From Rhipicephalus microplus (lineage: Eukaryota; Arthropoda; Arachnida; Ixodida; Ixodidae), in the NCBI RefSeq assembly GCF_043290135.1, contig NC_134701.1:68830002-68894001 (forward strand): DNA of 64,000 bases. The letters are read 5' to 3'. Below, piece by piece: positions 35,049-47,957 of this stretch. The notes beneath the pieces were generated by a model. It did no database searches. It had not been told where the DNA came from and saw only the letters and a list, made by a program, of their open reading frames with translations. Position numbers and translations under genes: made by a program. The first letter of the stretch is position 1, and the number at the start of each line of letters is the position of its first letter.

Positions 35049-36829
35049 ATGTCTACGCAAGCCTTTGTCGATGGGAAGGATATCACTTTCCATGACATTG
35101 AAGATTCTGGATGGTCTGTGGCTGCCACTAAATGTAAACTTCGCGGGCCGCATACCTCCAGGACCAAGACGCAAGCAAGCGTCTCCATGCCCAGCCACGT
35201 GTGGTCGTCTCAGCGCTCCCGATGTGTGGTGAAGAAGCGCCTTATCGCTGCTTCTAGACTTCTCACCCTCCGAGAGATCACCATAGAGTTATCGTGAGAC
35301 CTAGAATTGGTCTGGACATGCGAGTCAAATTAAGTTCATGAAGTCACTCGCAGTGGCTGCAGCGCTCAGTGAGGAAGAAGTCGCGGAAGAAGTGGTATGC
35401 CCGAACATGATGCAAAACATCGCAGTTATAAGCACCCCAGCGAAGAGAAACCCCATAGCGTATTCCAAGATTACCGCCAGTACTCTTGGTACTGCCAGCT
35501 TTGATGTTAGTGCCTACCGAGTTGCCCCCGATGACACATGGAAAGGCATTATCAGGGGTATTGACGCGGACATCGGTCAAGAACAATGCTATTCACTTAT
35601 AGTACAACCAAAGAACCTGACTGCACTCCGAGTGAAAAGAATCAAGAATTCCACCACGGTGATCATTCTCTTTGACAGTTTATATGTCCCAAATTACGTG
35701 ATATGTTGAAATAGTTTGGTTTGCTGCACCCTGTATTGTCGACCGACGTATGTCTGTTACACTTGTGGAAAGCTAGGCTATCGAGCCCATGTTTGTTTCC
35801 ATCTAGAAGAGACGGTCTGTAGAAGTTGTGGTATGTCATTTCCTTCGAAGGATCACGTCTGCAACCAAGAATGCAAGTTGTGTGGGAGTCCGCAACCCAC
35901 GGCAGACAAGACACCTAAGCATCGTTTTCTAGTGACCTACATAGTTCGTCGACGAAGACGAGAGCGACGGATGCAATATTCGATGGAATTTGCGAAACAA
36001 GACGCTGACGACATGAAATTCCAGAGGGTGGAGGAGACTTTCCATCACTACCAGTCACTGCAGGTGGTCGCACTACGACTGAGCGCCCGAGCAGCAGCTG
36101 GCACCCGCCTGACGTCAGCCAAAAGCTTAAACCACCACAAGGGCAATCCCGTTCCAGAAACAGAGCAAGGGGCCGTTTGAGATCCAGAGGACATTCTAGA
36201 CCCAAGGGCCGTACTAACTCACGGGTGCCTAGTGGTCGCAATGGTGTGCAGCAAGGAAATCAGCACCAGACCAGGGCATCCAAGGTAAAGGGCTCCCGTT
36301 CACAGGTAAAGGGGGTACCAATCCAGAGCAACACTCAGATATACACGCGCAGATGCAAAGGGAAAATGCTACTCTCAGGGCCATTGTCGAGCAGCTCAGT
36401 GCTGAAATGGCCGACTTAAGAAAATCATAGCAGGTTTCGTCGCGGTCTCTTTCAAACACAGTTCTCTGTGCAGAGGCCGCATCAGATATGAGTAACGACG
36501 AGGTTCACATGGACGTCAAGGCAGGCACAAAACCAACAAAAAGGAGAGCGCTATACCAACTGGCCAAGAACGAGGACACAGATTTCAAGAACCAGGTCAA
36601 GGATACCTTGAATGAGATCAAAAATGCTCTCAGGGCAGCGGTCGAGACGATTGCGGTATTGGACAGCAGAGTAACAAAGTTCGAGGCTGACTATGGTAAA
36701 GCTTTACAATCAGCCGAGGCTTCTCCGGCCCAAGTAGTACCTGAGGTCCGGATTGTGCAGAAGGTGGCAACCCGTAGCCTCTCTCAGGAGGGAGCTTTTG
36801 AGGGGCCCAACAATGGGGGGACACCATAA
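35049..36829 (+). pseudogene. LINE ORF1, Gag-like with zinc knuckles (broken)
   Basis: Frames 35049-35297, 35338-35709, 35716-36180 and 36488-36829 together give an ORF1: a start with MSTQAFVDGKDITFHDIEDS, a DTWKGIIRGIDADIGQE block, and zinc knuckles CYTCGKLGYRAHVC, CRSCGMSFPSKDHVC and CKLCGS. In the first knuckle the expected histidine of CX2CX4HX4C is tyrosine. The last part is lysine-rich and helical. In the living element ORF1 coats the RNA. Confidence 0.7.
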
Positions 36830-36839
36830 AAATTTCGTA

Positions 36840-39800
36840 ATTTGGCCGGTGAACTACTGGGGTTTCAAATCAAAGAAGACATCTCTACAGCAGTACACGA
36901 AATCCCAACCAATTCAACCACATGTTATTGCGCTGCAAGAGACGCTTTCGGAAACAGTGAGCCTGTCAGGCTACACCAATCACTTGTCAAAACCTCCAGA
37001 TGTCCGCGGTATCTGCACGTTTGTGTCCTAGAAGTAAACTTAAATTGAGAACAATTTGCACATGGCAAATAACAAGATTCACTCTCTTTTAGAAATTTTA
37101 CCAGGCAGCAACCTTAAATATAGCATTTTCATACTCCGCATATAGAGTTCTTCAAGAGGCAGGCGTCATTGCTTCACCTAATTGTTATCAAAAGCCATTG
37201 CGATCCATAAGAAAGTGGACGCACCTATGGCTATAGCGGGAGATTTCAACGCACCCCATCATGCTTGGTGCTACCCTCGCACTACTACCAAAGGGGGCCG
37301 ATCTCTGGCAAGCGGTATCGGATCTGAATTTTAATTTGATCACTGATGCCACGTTTCCTACCCGCACTGGAAATTCTTGCTTTAGGGATGCTATTCCAGA
37401 CCTCACTTTTGTCGCAACCACTGGGAAGTATCATGGCTGAAGTTGGGAAAGGACTTAGGAATCGACCATTGTATTCTTAGTACGACATTACTAATTCAGG
37501 CAAAGCCCCCTAAAGCTTTCACATTCACAAATTGGGACCGCTTCCGTAAGATCAGAGTGGAAGTGCAGAGAAAATCAATGACCCACCGAATTTCGACAAG
37601 TGGCTGTCTCAGCTGGTCGAAGACGTCAAGTTGACCACTAAAACAATTGAGACTAATCTTCCGGTCATTAAAATGGATAGCAGGCTTGCTCATCTTTTTG
37701 AGCCTGAAGGGCCCTTCTTGCCAGGTGGAAAGCATACCGTCTGAGTCGAAGACTGTGAAAACGCATCGCAAGTCTTAACCAGGAAATAGCCACTCACTGT
37801 CAGGTGCTGCAAAAGCAGCATTGGGAGGAGATTCGCAACACGGTGGATGGTCAAATGAGAGTTGGGAGAAAATGGAACCTCCTCAAACACCTGCTGCAGG
37901 AAACCGAATCTAAATCCTACCAGACGCGCTTGGTAGACCAAATATTCCACTCAGAAAGGAAGGCTAAATCGGACACGGAAATAACGGAGTGTCTGGCACA
38001 GAGATGCCTCACTTTGGATGCAACCCGGCCTCCTTCTGGCTACGCGCATGACACGAGATTACCAGCCTTCGAATCGGGCAAGTCCTTCCAAGATGGAGAC
38101 TTCTATGAAAATATGTTCAAAAGAGTCGAAGCGTACCGCACTCGCCCAAAAGTTGAAACAACTTTTAGCTGTCTGCGGACGTGACAAAAGACAATGTAGA
38201 CGCACGAAATCGATCTATGACTTCAGAGAATCCAGACGCCTTCAGAATAAAATTTAGCGCCCAGTGTGTAAACTCCAGGAACAACAATGGAAGAGTTTTT
38301 GTGACTCGCTAGACCCTTGAAAGCCTTTGTCTACCGTATGGAGGACTCTTCGAGATATGCACTCACATCCGCAACAGCGTCGTTCCTTCGCTGCTCTGGC
38401 ACTTCATCAATGTCGCTCGTAGCTTGATGTTTCTGGTGAATTTTGTGCAAAGGTCGCCAGGAGACATCTCTATACTGATCAATCCATTGTCACAGGACGT
38501 TCCAGTCACACGAGATTACCAAATGGAGGTTGCATGCTTTATCGAAGAACTTCTTGCAGCATTGAACGCATGCAATTGCTCATCGTCCCCAGGTCCGGAT
38601 GGAGTGACCTACACAATCCTACGTCACCTAGGCTCGAAGGCACAGCGCTGTAACCTGGAAATTTTCAATAAGTATTGGCATGACGGAATGTTGCCTGATG
38701 AGTGGATCTACATTTGCCTGGTACCTTTAATGAATCCCGGAAAGTCTCCATTGAATTTGGCATCATACCAGCCTATAGCACAAGCAAGCTGCGTCGGCAA
38801 GGTCATGGAGAGGATGCTGCTTACACGCATGGAATGGTACCTGGAACATTAAAACATCTATCCCGATGCTATGGCTGGATTCGACGTGGTTGGTCTTCAA
38901 TTGATAGCGTCATACTTAGTGACCTCTGTTCAGCAACAGAAAGCTGAGAAGCGGCTGTCAGTAGCTCTGTTCTTAGACGTGAAAGGCGTCTATGAAAACG
39001 TCCCCCATGAGGCTGTTCTCAATGCTCTCGAAGCAGCTGAACTTGGAGGTCGTGTCTTTCCATGGGTAAGAAGCTAGCTCACAAAGAGATCCATGTTTGT
39101 TCCAACTGAAGATGGCCTACGAATATGCATTTCAGAAGTCGTGGGGTGTCAAAAGACGGCATTTTGAGTCCGACGTTATTCAACCTGGTTTCGGTGGGGC
39201 TCACCAAAATGCTGCCACAGACAACCTATATATCTCTCTACGCCGATGATATCTGCATTAGGGCGTCCAGCGTGACACGGCCTCAAGTGTGCGCGAAAAT
39301 ACAGAAAGAGGCAACCACGACAATGGCATACCTTCGCCACCAAGGTTTGACTATCGCCACAGAAAAATACGCAGCGGTGGCGTTTACACGTAAACCGATG
39401 TCTTTCTACCCAATGTGCATCGATGGCAGATCAATCGCATATAAAAGCAGTCATAGATTCTTAGGTGTCATCGTAGACTGCGACCTAACCTGGAGCCCCT
39501 ATGTTGCATACCTGAAGAAAAAGATCATTGGCATTGAGAATGTATTCAAGTTCGTCGCCCGAAAATGATGGAGCTCATCCGTGCACTCCATGCTGAAGCT
39601 TTATCCCTCTTTCTCGGAATTCTCCGGTACAGTCTTCCTCCTGTTTAACACCTGCGATACTAACATCTGTGCACTACAGAGCGTACATGCCCGAACACTT
39701 CATACATGCCTTGGCCTTCCAAGGTGCTCATCGACAGTGGCAAACATTGTTATCACACAAGGACAGCTGGTCACAACGTATAATATTGTTGAGACACTGA

Positions 39801-40921
39801 AAGCGCACATTCGGCATTGATCACGGCTTCCGTCGCATCATTTAGCGTGTTTGACAGGGCGAAGGCCCCATTCTTCATTCTGCGGCATTGTGACAAAACA
39901 TCCGGACATATTACCGCCTGGCTTCAAACTTGCGAAGCATCCAGCAGCTGCGTTATGGAGTCTCCGTCAACCTGACGTACGCTTATCACTTCCTGAAATC
40001 GTTAGCAAGGCACACATGCCACAGCGAGCCCTGAAGCTATTGACATTGCGTCTGTTGGACGAAAGGATTCTTCGATCGCATACAAGTTTACACCGTTGGC
40101 TCCACTAATTCCAACAGCTCTACAGGAGCAGTGGTTGTTCCATCTGATAATGTGTTGCTTCAATACAACTTTTCTCACACCACAACATCGACAGCAGCAT
40201 AGCTTGCAGCGCTTCAAGGTGCAGTAAAGTACATTCTTTGGCAACAACCTAATCAAAGGGCCATCTTTTCCGACTCGAGGTCAGCCTTACAGACACTGCA
40301 GTTTGTTATGCAGCGCGGGTTACACGAACAAATAATATGTCAAATAAGGCACGACAACCCCGAGGCGCTCAAGGAAGGTCACAATATTGTATTTCAGTGG
40401 TTGGCGACTCATTGCGGAATTGTCGGCAATGACCGCGTAGATGAAGCTGCACGACCGGCTCATGCCCAAGAGCTGCGTACGCCCATATCACTCTTGAGAA
40501 CGGGCGCTGCAAGGAAACTACAATCACTTGCTCGCCGTATAACTCTTCTACAACGGAATACGCTAGGTTTCTCCAACACGCACCTGTATTCGATTCACCC
40601 AAACATGCAACTTCATTTGCCATCCGAGCTCCCACGATGCGCTGAAACTTTACGCGTCGCATGAGGTTGGGCGTGGCATTTACGAATGCGTATCCCCGTC
40701 TCCTTGGAATGGCGAGCACTTCGGCATGCAACATCTGCACCTGCGAGGTAACGCTCGAGCACATTTTATGTCATTGCCTAGCATACCAGTCTGAAAGACT
40801 TAATTTAGAAACCAAGCTCTGTCAGCTGGATTCACGGCCACTTACAGAAGAGCAGATACTGGTTCCTTGGCCGACGATTTCCCATACACGCAAAGCCACA
40901 AAAGCCCCCTTGTACTTTTGA
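36840..40921 (+). pseudogene. LINE ORF2: endonuclease, RT, RNase H (broken)
   Basis: Endonuclease: QPHVIALQETLSETVSLSGY and AIAGDFNAPHHAWC near 37230-37270. RT: SSPGPDGVTYTIL (38584-38622), VALFLDVKGVYENVPHEAV, GVSKDGILSPTLFNLVSVGL, and ISLYADDICIRAS with YADD at 39240-39251. RNase H: FSDSRSALQTLQF (about 40268-40306) and a GIVGNDRVDEAAR end near 40420-40455. The terminal zinc segment CNICTCEVTLEHILCHC is near 40730-40780. Numerous stops and shifts; inactive. Confidence 0.8.
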
Positions 40922-41154
40922 AGGTTCACTAGACTTCAAGACCGCTTATAAAGAACATTGTGAGACGAGCGTTGTGTAGTCTCGAGCTGAAAATTCATCC
41001 TTCTGATTCTTACTCCTCTTGTTTTCTAACTCTTTTTGCTTTCTGTTGTTCTCTCTTTCCCCACCCCAAGTGTAGGGTAGCCAACCAAGCCAAGCTTGCG
41101 TAACCTCCCTGCCTTTCCTCTATTTATCTCTGTCTCTGCCTCCTTCTAAAAAGC

Positions 41155-43530
41155 AGAGGTCCGGACCACCTTAAACAGTCTTAATGGGAACTCAAGCCCG
41201 GGTCCAGATGGCATCACAAACAAGACACTACGTAATTTAGACGATGACTCTGTCACCTTGCTCACCAAAGAAATCACTCGTATTTAGGAAACGGGGACTT
41301 TCTCTGAGCTTTGTAAGAGCGCGTCGGTTATTTTCATACCTAAACCTGGTCAGCATCCCACTCTTGGGAACTTACGACCCATTTCACTGACTTCTCGTAT
41401 AGGCAAGGTCGCCGAGCATGTCATCAACGATCGGATGTCAAAGCTCATAAAGAGGACTAATCTGTTCCCGTACAACATGATAGGTTTTAGACCACACCTA
41501 TCTACTCAGGACGTCATGAAAATGTTGAAGCATCACATCATAGATCAAGACACGAAAGACGTCACAGCCGCTCTCAGACTCGAGCTTTAAAAGGCTTTTG
41601 ACAAAGTCTCGCACTCCCACATACTTGCCTCCATCTCTTCTCTCAAATTAGGAGCCAACTTTCACAAGTTCACCAGCTCGTTCCTAAAGAGTAGAAAAGC
41701 CACTATACAGCTTGGGGATCTCAAGTCTGTGCCCTACAATGTTGGTTCCTTCGGCACCACGCAGGGCTCAGTCGTCTCCCCACTGCTGTTTACCACTGCA
41801 ATGAGTGGCCTTGCTGCCAAGCTCTCAAACCAAGAAGGTATCAAGTTCACCATCTACGCGGACGACGTCACCATATGGAGTGTCGGTGGCTTGGAGGGCT
41901 CTGTGAAGAGCTCTCTTCAAGAGGCCGCCGACTGTGTTGAAGTCTACATAAAGGAAATGGGCCTCAAGCTCTCGCCGGCAAAGTCCGAACTTCTCTGATA
42001 TCCACCCACGAGACGGAACCCAAACCCAAAAACTGGCAACCACTGGCCGACATAGACATTAGGCTGCACACGGCATCGGGGCAGCGTATTTCAAAGGTGG
42101 ACTTCATACGCGTTCTGGGCATGATTATCGAGGCTAATGAACAGAATGGCCGCACAATCGATGGTTGGACTTCCAAGGCGGAAGGGGTCATCCGACTAAT
42201 CTCGCGCATTTCCAACAGTCGGGGTGGTCTTCGAGAGCACAACCTTTCAGGCTTTTCCATGCATTCGTGATGAGCCACATAAGCTATGTCGCATATATGC
42301 GCAGGCGGCAACTCCATGAGAGAAATAAATTAAACATCCTCATAAAGAAAAGCACCAAGAAAGTTCTTGGCATTCCTATGCACAGAAGCACTGAGAACCT
42401 TATGAAATTTGGAGTCTACAACACACTCTAAGAAGTTATCGAGGCTCAACAAACGCCGCAGGTTGCCAGGCTTTCGATCACACTAGTGGGAAGAAAGATT
42501 CTGGTTGACACTGGAGTCAATTCCCTGACGCTCTAAGTGCGAAAAACGCCACTTGATGATTATATGCGCTTTCGCATCAAAGTGTGTCGCCTTCCGCGAA
42601 ATATGCATCCACAGTACAACGTGGGCAGGCGTGTCGCTCGAGCCTTCACTCTTTTAGCTCAAGCTGACACCCACTCGTCTGTTTCATGCTTTGTTGATGC
42701 CGTCAAGTACGGCGTTTCCGCTCACTTTGCAGTAGTATCCGTACATACTGAGGGTCACATTTTATCCTCTGCATCAGTTCTAACCACTTCTTACAAAACA
42801 GAACAGATGGCCATTGCACTAGCTCTCCTTGATCCATAAAGCACTGATATTTACACGGACTCTAAATCAGTTGCTAGGGCCTTCGCTTCTGGTTCTGGTT
42901 GCAAGGAAGTTTTTAGAACTGTCGCTCACAAGGAGCTCACCCACCACACTATTATTTGGTTGCCTTTTCACTTTGGCTTGAAGGTCGGTGGCCTTCCCAA
43001 TGTCAACAAGCTAGCCCACTCCAAGGCACGAGGATTCACCTACCACGCCAGGACTTGTGCTTCTCCGACAAAAACATCAACCCCCAACCTTCATTTCAGG
43101 CACATTTTGACTACCTTCAACGAGATCAAGAGGCACTATTAATTAGGCCGTAGGTCTTTTCACTTGCCACACGAAAAGTTGTATAGGCGACAGGCAATCT
43201 CTCTTCGAATGCTTCAGATGGTAACATACCCTTGCCTCGTAACATATAGCCATTACTCCGATATTTCAGAACTTTGTCTGGACTGCCAAAATCGCAGTGA
43301 TCTTAACCAAATGCTCTAAAGGTGCCCTTCTTTACAAAGAAAAAATGAAGAATTCTCCAAAAACTCCTTCGATTCAATGCTCACGAGTCCGGTTCTCATA
43401 CAACAACTCAACGCTGTCCAGAACGCCCACGATGTGGCGGTGAGGCTGGGCCTCCCCGTCCCATACGTGGGAGTGGTCCGTGATCTTACACCTATAAAGC
43501 GGACCCCAATAAAAGTTTTTCATCCATCCA
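41155..43530 (+). mobile_element. Second RNase H-bearing LINE, 5'-truncated
   Basis: It starts inside the RT (SSPGPDGITNKTLRNLD near 41195), continues GNLRPISLTSRIGKVAEHVI, a KAFDKVSH motif, TTQGSVVSPLLFTTAMSGL and FTIYADDVTIWS with YADD at 41855-41866. RNase H is visible as FVDAVKYGV (42691), TSYKTEQMAIALAL and IYTDSKSVARAF (about 42849). A C-x2-C zinc remnant (LCLDCQN) lies near 43275. The 3' end has AATAAAAGTTTTTCATCC near 43510-43530. Several frame breaks. Confidence 0.8.
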
Positions 43531-43609
43531 TTCATATCGCAGCCAATTAATCCAAGTCGACTTCCATATCAGCCTAGAGGCGCCAAACCCTGGAGGATAT
43601 AATACTCCT
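43531..43609. other. Unassigned spacer between LINE and inverted-repeat arm
   Basis: No recognised content. It may belong to the interior of the inverted-repeat structure. Confidence 0.4.
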
Positions 43610-44245
43610 TACTTACACTATACAAATCAAGCCTATGTATGCATAATTAGTGTTATTGAAGGCGCGTACAAATTTTGATCGATTAACCTGATATTCAATC
43701 TGCAATGAAACATATCGGCATTTCACGTGGTACAATTTAACTAATTATGCAGAACTAAGCCGAATAAGCAGCGTCGAAGTAAGCATGAAAAATATTACTA
43801 ATTGTGATTGACTAGGCATCATTGCACTGGTCCGAATATAATTTGGTGTAAATAAGCAAGTTGTAATAGAATACAAATAAAGTAATTGAGGTTGAAGGTT
43901 TATGAACTTCGAGAATCCAAGCTGAGGAAGATACTAATTACTAATCACAAGTCTAGTCTCATTAGGTAAAGAGATATAATTAGACCTAAAATAATTTTTA
44001 TTTTATGTTTGTACTTCATGTACGGGTTTCATCACTACCAAGGTCATTTAAGTTCAACTTGGCTTAACGCAACAAAAGCAAGTGAAGCTTAGAAAACTTC
44101 TTTTTGTGTGCTTGGCTGCATCAGGCTTTGAGTGTCTTGCTACGCTTAGTTATGCTAATAAACCAGTGTAAATCACGATGCGAGTCTGGCGCTGGAACCG
44201 CTGCTGTCGCAGCTGCTTTAAGAAAAAAAAAACAACGGCACGAAT
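43610..44245. repeat. Right arm of the large inverted repeat
   Basis: This contains the reverse complement of the left arm: GTGTGCTTGGCTGCATCAGG at 44105-44124 (exact over 20 bp), TAGTTATGCTAATAAACCAG outward, ACTTGGCTTAACGCAACAAA inward (near 44058-44077), and GTATGCATAATTAG near 43637-43650. It is longer than the left arm because of AT-rich insertions around 43690-44030. Confidence 0.75.
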
Positions 44246-45075
44246 ATGATGGAGCAAAGACATCGACACCCAGTTTTCGTTTTGGCTACGAGCACGTCAG
44301 AGGAAGCGACGTGAGAGGCCATCTGATACGACGGGACGCGCATGCGCTTCGCAGCAAGTGTCTCATCACCAAATAGCGCATTGATGCCTTCGGCCAAGCG
44401 ATCCTGTGTTCTGCACACTTATGCTCACGCCTGTACATCCTTAGCGCCTGCTTAGCACCTTGCGTACAGAAGTCTCGACCCTGGTATCCTAGATTTCGGC
44501 GATTTTGACGGCTGGCAAGCAGGTTAATTGGTGGTCGATCCTTATCCTCAGGTATGTAACTGCTTTGCTCTACGCAATGCACTGGTCACCCAGCATAAGC
44601 TCCCCGATGCCCCCCCCCCCCCCCACCCTAGCAGCAGCTCTGGGGTGAACCAGCAGCGCTACCATCCTCATGACGCAAACAGCCACGGCCTCACGTCACA
44701 TAGTAAACAAAAGTTTGAAGTTAGCGCTCACAGTATCGTCTGTTTTTTTTCCTTTCTTGACCGTATAGTAGCTTCATGGTCAATCTGAGCTGTGCAAAGG
44801 CAATATAATTTTATCACGTACCAACTCGCCCAGTCAGCAGTAGTTCTCAATGGCGACACAGTTCGAATGCCTTGCGGAAAAAGGTCACATCATCCAGGGA
44901 GCGTTGAAGAGAGCACCTTGTAGCAGTAATGTTCCACCTAGACCCCTTTACTCACAGTGCCACATCGTCTGCATACAAGTGGCACTGCATAGAGTATCGC
45001 TTGTTAACGTGTACTGTGGCTGGCAGGCCCGCTAGCACTAGACTGAACGAAAAAATCCATAGCATATTTCTGGAG
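44246..45075. other. Intron, nothing recognised
   Basis: Unassigned sequence with a C-run at about 44609-44625. Frames at 44286-44582 (-) and 44528-44788 (+) show no known domain. Confidence 0.55.
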
Positions 45076-45079
45076 TAAA

Positions 45080-45560
45080 TGATAATGAGTGAGGCGAAGC
45101 GTCATTTCATCGGTCCATCCATCCATCTGTCGGTCCCTGTGCCTAATCATTCTTCAGTAAGTCCGCCAGTCTGTCTGTCCCACGGTCCGTCTATCTGTTC
45201 ATCCGTCTGTCTGTATGTACGCCTGTATGTCCAACCCAGTCAGTCCAACCGTCTTTCTGTCTGTCCGTCTGCCCATCCATCCACCGATCAGTCAATCCGT
45301 TCATCTGTCTATCTGTCCATCCATCCGTCCATTCTTCCATCTGTCAGTCAGGCAGTTCGTTCGTCTGTTCGTTCGTTCGTCTGTATCGATTCTTTCGCGG
45401 CGCAGTCTTTCTGCCTGTCCGCAAGACAGTCCGTTTGTCTCCATCTCTGTCTCTGTCTGATCATCCATCCGTCCATTCATTTCAGTGTCTGCCTGTCCAT
45501 TCGTCCTTCTGGCTCTTCATCCGTCCGTCTATCAGTGAACTATGCAGAGTCGTCAGATAT
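45080..45560 (-). repeat. GGAC minisatellite repeat, inverted copy
   Basis: This is a pyrimidine-rich run of CCATCCGTCTGT-type units. Read on the minus strand it is the same GGACGGAC minisatellite followed by ACGCTTCGCCTCACTCATT, the terminus seen at 20038-20060 and 25950-25980. The long plus-strand open frame here (45079-45615) is a low-complexity Ser/Pro/Cys/Val translation of the repeat and not a gene. Confidence 0.75.
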
Positions 45561-45619
45561 AGAAAAACCACTGACGCCATCTGGTGATATTGTTATGTGC
45601 CGCTCACCTAGCTAGAGCA

Positions 45620-46510
45620 CAAAGAAAAAAAGGACTACGTGGTGCCTGCTCTTGCCAGGTCTTCGCGCATGATGGCCTGGATTAGTGACACTGTCGGCAT
45701 TCCTCGTGAGAATGAGCCTGGAGAGACGAGGGAGTTGCTGCCTTGATCTCTCGGTGCACAAGACGCAAAAAGTTTTCAGTACTGGGTGGCGGCTGAATCT
45801 GGACCACTTCGCACGACGACGAGGCGGCAGTGTTAGGGATTTTTGCTTTTTTCGAACCGTCGGCACTCCCTGATAATGTCATACACAAGCAAGTGAAAGG
45901 CGTCATCAGCGATGCCTTTGAGAATGTGGCTGACATTGTCACCTACGGGCCTTTGGTTATCAGCAAGCCGGCACAAGGCTGAAACATCATTTATGTAAAC
46001 CATCTACGGCTCCATTGAGGTTTGAGCCCGGCACGAGAGTTCTTTCTGGGTGGCTCATTGTCGTGCAATGGGCTTTCCGAAAAATCTTTACTTTTTTGTT
46101 TGCATACGTCCCAGCTGGTCAGCTCCTCCTCGTGCTGTGGAATTACACACTGGTCGTACCCCTAAGGTAGTAGCTGACATTTACGAGCACCAAGGTCGGT
46201 TCCCAGCAATCGGTCTTGCTGGCGGGCTCGTGGTGGGCCAGCCTCTTCTCCACTTGCACGTTATCAGTCCCGTAGAAGAGGGCGTGGTCTCGGGGGTGGG
46301 TCGCAACAACGTAACTTGTTGAATTCGGCATAGCGGGGGCTGCAACGACGGCATTGTCTGTCGACATGATCATCTGTCCAAGAAGACGCCCGCTGCAAAA
46401 TTCTGTATTGCGTGAAGTTAGTACCTCGAACCTACCACCAATGATGTTACAGGGGGGGGGGGTGACAAAAAAAACGGGCGTATTTACAACATTTACAGTC
46501 CAGAGTTGTG
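45620..46510 (-). pseudogene. Ty3/gypsy gag remnant
   Basis: On the minus strand the frame starting at 46371 reads HPRDHALFYGTDNVQVEKRL, KTDCWEPTLVLVNVSYYL and RGTTSV. That is the DPPxFxGTDNVDVEEWL ... W.P...L.NV.FYL.GT block of tick Ty3/gypsy Gag. After frame breaks it continues with VYINDVSALCRLADN, ILKGIADDAFHLLVYD and IIRECRRFEKSK (about 45990-45840). The upstream part (46380-46560) may be leader sequence. No protease or RT follows on this strand, so only a gag piece survives. Confidence 0.75.
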
Positions 46511-46569
46511 CGGGTAAAAACAACCAAGATGGCGAGAGCAGGCAGTACCTAGTCCTTCACTTCTTCGTC

Positions 46570-47957
46570 CTCTAGGTGAGCAGCGCATATACAGAAGGCA
46601 CATTTCTAAGCACATATGGAGAAAACACCTTGTATTGAACAATTAGTAAACTAGAGGTGGTTACTACTACTACTACTATTACTACCACTACAGTGAACAT
46701 AACGACCCACACCCCAAAGCGCTTCACCCTAATTGAAGCCTGGGACAGAACACTGCGGAATGTCAGCTGCCACTGGCAGTGTATTGCTGACGCGCCTCCA
46801 ACTCTAACAAAGAGGTCCGATCTTTTGTATCAGTGCTTGGCAAGCAATCAGGCGAGCTCAGCCATAGCCGATAGAAAAAAATCGGTTATAGAATACATTG
46901 AATACAATCTGTTATAAATGTGTTGAATGAATATTGTGTCATAGAATAATTTTTATTATTTAATTGTTTTCTTTTAAAACAAAAACGCCTCACGGCTGAT
47001 TTGTCTTCCAGAGCGAGACTCACCAACGTTTGCGATAGGTTCTGTTTTTGTGAGTGAAGGAAAGATCTTATTTGGTGGGATTCGCTACCCCACGTTGTAC
47101 GTTGCGTCCTGACAGAGTTTCTCCATTTCTCTATGTTGCCATGTCATATTACCAGTTTGCATACATCTCAGTATTTGGCCAGCTATATGAAGACCATAAA
47201 CGAAAACGTTCTTCCCTACTCAGTACGCCGGGAAAAATACTACCAACTTTCTATGCCCGATGTCACATTTCCATCAAATACAGCTTTAGTAGCGTTTTAT
47301 CGAACCACTTTCGAAAGAAGTAATTCTTCGTGAAGGAATAAGGCTGGGCTTTTGGGAATGTGAGCTGCAATATTAGAATGTTTCTCATTAACTACCACAA
47401 AGTTATTTTAAAATTGTTTCTGTTTTTTTATTGCAGTGCCTGTGCTAAGAGAGAGGTGGTCTCAGAGTCCAGCGGGGTTGGGTTATCGCGGTGGCACGAG
47501 TAGCGCCACAAGGTGGCAGAGGTCAGGAGAGCACACAGGAAGCGACAGCGAGTCTCTTCGGGGTTCGGTGGCGCTCATGGAAGGAATTCTCTCGGTGGGA
47601 TCTACGAATAACGCGCTGCGGGTTCGACTCATGGATATTTATCGTGTGTCAGAGGTTGGCGACGCGGCATGGTCATCATTTGTGTTTTGTTCTTTCTGTG
47701 TTGTATGGGCAATATGTAAGTAACTGAGATACGTAAGCCATCTTGCTTTCATAACAATAGTAGTACAACATACGGCCATGATCTTGTCATTTTAAAACAG
47801 TTATTAAATGTCATACGCTTGTTGGCTGCTCATTCGGCCCATGTGTTCCTAAAGCAAGCCTGTCATCTTCGGATCCCACAGCTTATTAATCCTGGAAAGC
47901 AAGGCGGCGTCACGAAAATATTGCTCTTCCATAGCTGAGCTTCGCGGGATCCCTTCA
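46570..47957. other. Intron, no gene; short (ACT)n tract
   Basis: An ACT trinucleotide run at about 46662-46691 is the only clear structure. Frames at 46657-46917, 47054-47323 and 47436-47723 have no recognisable domain. Confidence 0.55.

Larger units (their letters stand above)
34870..41150 (+). mobile_element. RNase H-bearing LINE (I superfamily), near full length, decayed
   Basis: The order is 5' UTR (about 34870-35048), Gag-like ORF1 (35049-36830), endonuclease, RT, RNase H and C-terminal zinc segment (36840-40920), then a 3' UTR ending near 41150 in GTAGCCAACCAAGCC and CTGCCTTTCCTC. It is broken into at least a dozen frames. It lies inside the inverted-repeat arms. Confidence 0.8.

Noticed and set aside
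45079..45615. 178-codon Ser/Val/Cys-rich frame that looks like a secreted repeat protein
   Set aside because: It is the translation of a degenerate CCATCCGTCTGT minisatellite, readable in several frames.
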